Shown piece by piece: positions 21,273 through 22,848 of a stretch of DNA of 22,848 bases (positions are counted from its first letter, which is position 1; every line of letters begins with the position of its first letter). Location of the stretch: positions 1-22,848 of the forward strand of contig DVIC01000058.1 of assembly GCA_018711545.1 (NCBI GenBank), given 5' to 3'. The DNA comes from Fimenecus stercoravium. GTDB lineage: Bacteria > Bacillota > Clostridia > Oscillospirales > Acutalibacteraceae. The notes below the pieces were generated by a model that saw nothing but the letters and a program-made list of their open reading frames with translations, ran no database searches and was not told the DNA's origin. A program made the position numbers and the translations under genes.

Positions 21273-22848
21273 TTACTGCATGGAAACGACGTCGATGATC
21301 TCGCCTTCGCTTTCCGCACCGACGGTAAAGGTCACCGCACTGCCGACGTTTAAGAGCACAACGCGCTCCGCATCGGCAACAGCAACTTTGTAATAGGCTT
21401 CGCTCGAATCCAGACGGATATAGAAGAATGTCTCACCGCCCGTTACGACCGAACGGATCTCCGTGACATTGCCCGTGACTTCGCGTGTTGCCGGCGCGTC
21501 TGAGGTCGGGTCGTTCTCCGCGCCCATTTCGTCCACGTCGATGTCCACGTTGATGCCGTTGCTCACAAGCTCTGCGGCATAGTCCTCCGTACAAGAGGTC
21601 AGGTTGTCGCCGATGCCGACGATCGTGGACTGTCGGACATTGACCATGGCGTACTGCTTCACAAGTCCGCTCGCGTCCTTGAGCGCCATGAAATAGGTCG
21701 GCTCGCCGCTGATGTTGAGAAGCAGCGGGAAGGTCGCGTCATAGGCGTATTCCTGCACCGCACCCTCCGCAGAGGTTTCCGCTGTGCGCTCCAGCGCGCC
21801 GGAGATCGAATAGAATTTCGTTTCCTTGGTGCGTTGATTTGAGAGCACAAAGCCGATGATGGACTGGTCGGAAGAAATGGAGGTCACGCCCGTGAACATA
21901 TACACGTCGTCGTTGAGCGCCAGATAATTGTAGCCGTCGCTGACAACGCTGACGCCTTCCTGCCCGAAGATGGAGTTGAAGAAGCCGCCCGACAGCTTGC
22001 CGTAGTAGTTGTACTGCTCGTTGATGACGGAAGCGGAATATACGCGGTCGAGCCACTGCCATTCACTTTCTGTCACGAATTCATCCGTATCCAGGCTCGT
22101 TTCGCCCGTAAGGCTTGTGGAAACCAGCGTCACATCGCCCGAAACGGCGTTGACCACCGCCGCGCCGATGACGTCCGTGCCGCCGAACAGCCCGATGGTC
22201 TTGTCTAAGACCGGCACGACCCAGAACGGCGCGCCGTTTTCGTCGATCTCAAAGTTCGGGGTGCCGAACATCAGCGTGGGGTACTTAAAGCGCAGATAGC
22301 GCGGCAGATAGCGGTTGAAGTGCTCGTCCGGCGTATAGCGCATGCCGCCGTCCTCAAAGCGCACGACCTGCGCTTCTTCCGTGGTCATATCCACGATGAT
22401 ATAGGCGGGTAAGCCCTCCGAGGTGTTGCGCAGCCATTTAAAAATGTTTTCATACGCCAGCGAATACACACGCACGGGCGTCCCCTGGTAATTGATCTGC
22501 GTGGAATAGCTGGAAACGACGAACTGCGAAACATAGTCCGACAGATCGCCGAGCACACGCGTGGCAATGGTTGTCGCGGAGGCTTCATCCAGCACGGGGA
22601 CGCTCGAAAAATCGATCTCCGCCACGTCCGCGGCAAAGTCGCCCTCCTCAACGGTCATCAATTTGCTGTAGTCATCCGCGCGGAAAATCGTCGCACCGAC
22701 CAAATACCCCACGAGCACCACGGCTGCCAGCACACCGATGATGATCAGCGGCACGCGGGACTGCTTGCGCACATACGGCCCGTATTCCGGCTGCGTAAAC
22801 AGCTTGGTCGAGAGGATCATCAGCCCGATGTAGATCAGGCAGACGAAC
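21273..22848 (-). CDS. Unrecognised membrane-anchored protein, 5' end outside the window
   Basis: The frame stays open to the right edge: nine codons upstream of the ATG at 22820 read FVCLIYIGL, part of an apparent membrane helix continuing into MILSTKLF. So the true start is beyond the window and at least 524 residues are visible. A second hydrophobic helix (VPLIIIGVLAAVVLVGYLVGA) follows a short basic loop. The rest is a large, acidic, probably extracytoplasmic region. One part (NFEIDENGAPFWVVPVL...IGAAVVNAVSGDVTLV) is loosely like a PepSY repeat, and the C-terminal 70 residues (EVTGNVTEI...FFYIRLD...GSAVTFTV) look like a small OB-like beta barrel. I recall similar proteins of unknown function in Clostridia but cannot name the family. 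No function is assigned. Confidence 0.8.
   Translation of the reverse strand, partial: FVCLIYIGLMILSTKLFTQPEYGPYVRKQSRVPLIIIGVLAAVVLVGYLVGATIFRADDYSKLMTVEEGDFAADVAEIDFSSVPVLDEASATTIATRVLGDLSDYVSQFVVSSYSTQINYQGTPVRVYSLAYENIFKWLRNTSEGLPAYIIVDMTTEEAQVVRFEDGGMRYTPDEHFNRYLPRYLRFKYPTLMFGTPNFEIDENGAPFWVVPVLDKTIGLFGGTDVIGAAVVNAVSGDVTLVSTSLTGETSLDTDEFVTESEWQWLDRVYSASVINEQYNYYGKLSGGFFNSIFGQEGVSVVSDGYNYLALNDDVYMFTGVTSISSDQSIIGFVLSNQRTKETKFYSISGALERTAETSAEGAVQEYAYDATFPLLLNISGEPTYFMALKDASGLVKQYAMVNVRQSTIVGIGDNLTSCTEDYAAELVSNGINVDIDVDEMGAENDPTSDAPATREVTGNVTEIRSVVTGGETFFYIRLDSSEAYYKVAVADAERVVLLNVGSAVTFTVGAESEGEIIDVVSMQ

Noticed and set aside
21001..21393. 130-residue plus-strand frame across the MITE-like element
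   Set aside because: It spans the inverted repeat, the terminator at 21207-21236 and the end of the opposite gene.

Overview
The window looks like a chromosomal segment of a spore-forming anaerobic Firmicute, most likely class Clostridia. Coding regions are roughly 52-63% GC in hand-counted rows, which suits a gut Oscillospiraceae/Ruminococcaceae-type genome better than a low-GC Clostridium. Clues are dipicolinate synthase genes (dpaAB, endospores), pyruvate formate-lyase (anaerobic pyruvate cleavage), meso-diaminopimelate dehydrogenase, strong Shine-Dalgarno sites with several TTG/GTG starts, and textbook sigma-A promoters. The exact genus cannot be read from the sequence alone.

Layout. (1) 1-279 is an AT-rich border (about 39% GC over 1-240) with a terminator, short direct repeats and a possible gene start at the edge. 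It abuts the 3' end of a guaA gene, a known integration site for mobile elements. (2) 280-5273, minus strand: purA - guaA - ddh - guaA2, behind a perfect-consensus promoter. PurA and GuaA sit at the two branches from IMP: PurA acts directly on IMP, GuaA on XMP derived from it. The second GuaA lacks the glutaminase domain, and Ddh lies between the two. (3) 5322-7744: a GNAT acetyltransferase, then a divergent pair: a secreted cohesin-like protein with a sortase-like tail (minus) and a membrane-anchored glycerophosphodiesterase (plus). (4) 7769-10240: pflB with its own promoter and a hairpin leader. (5) 10284-14150: a two-gene ABC transporter (MacB/LolD-type ATPase plus a 1050-residue permease with a long coiled coil). 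(6) 14309-15816: dpaA-dpaB with a candidate sigma-K promoter, divergent from (7) 15955-19646: murC - nadB - nadC. (8) 19647-20127: a gene-free stretch with a run of hairpins, then a promoter-like site and terminator before (9) a metallophosphatase (20128-20829). (10) 20830-21272: a 148-bp MITE-like inverted-repeat element between two near-identical GC-rich hairpins. (11) 21273-22848: the C-terminal part of an unrecognised membrane-anchored protein that runs off the window.

Most genes are conserved metabolic or cell-envelope functions. The less ordinary parts are the tandem GMP synthases around ddh, the PurA with altered substrate-contact residues, the small cohesin-like surface protein, the hairpin cluster and MITE-like element, and the unrecognised terminal gene. 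No tRNA, rRNA, CRISPR array or intact transposase was seen.
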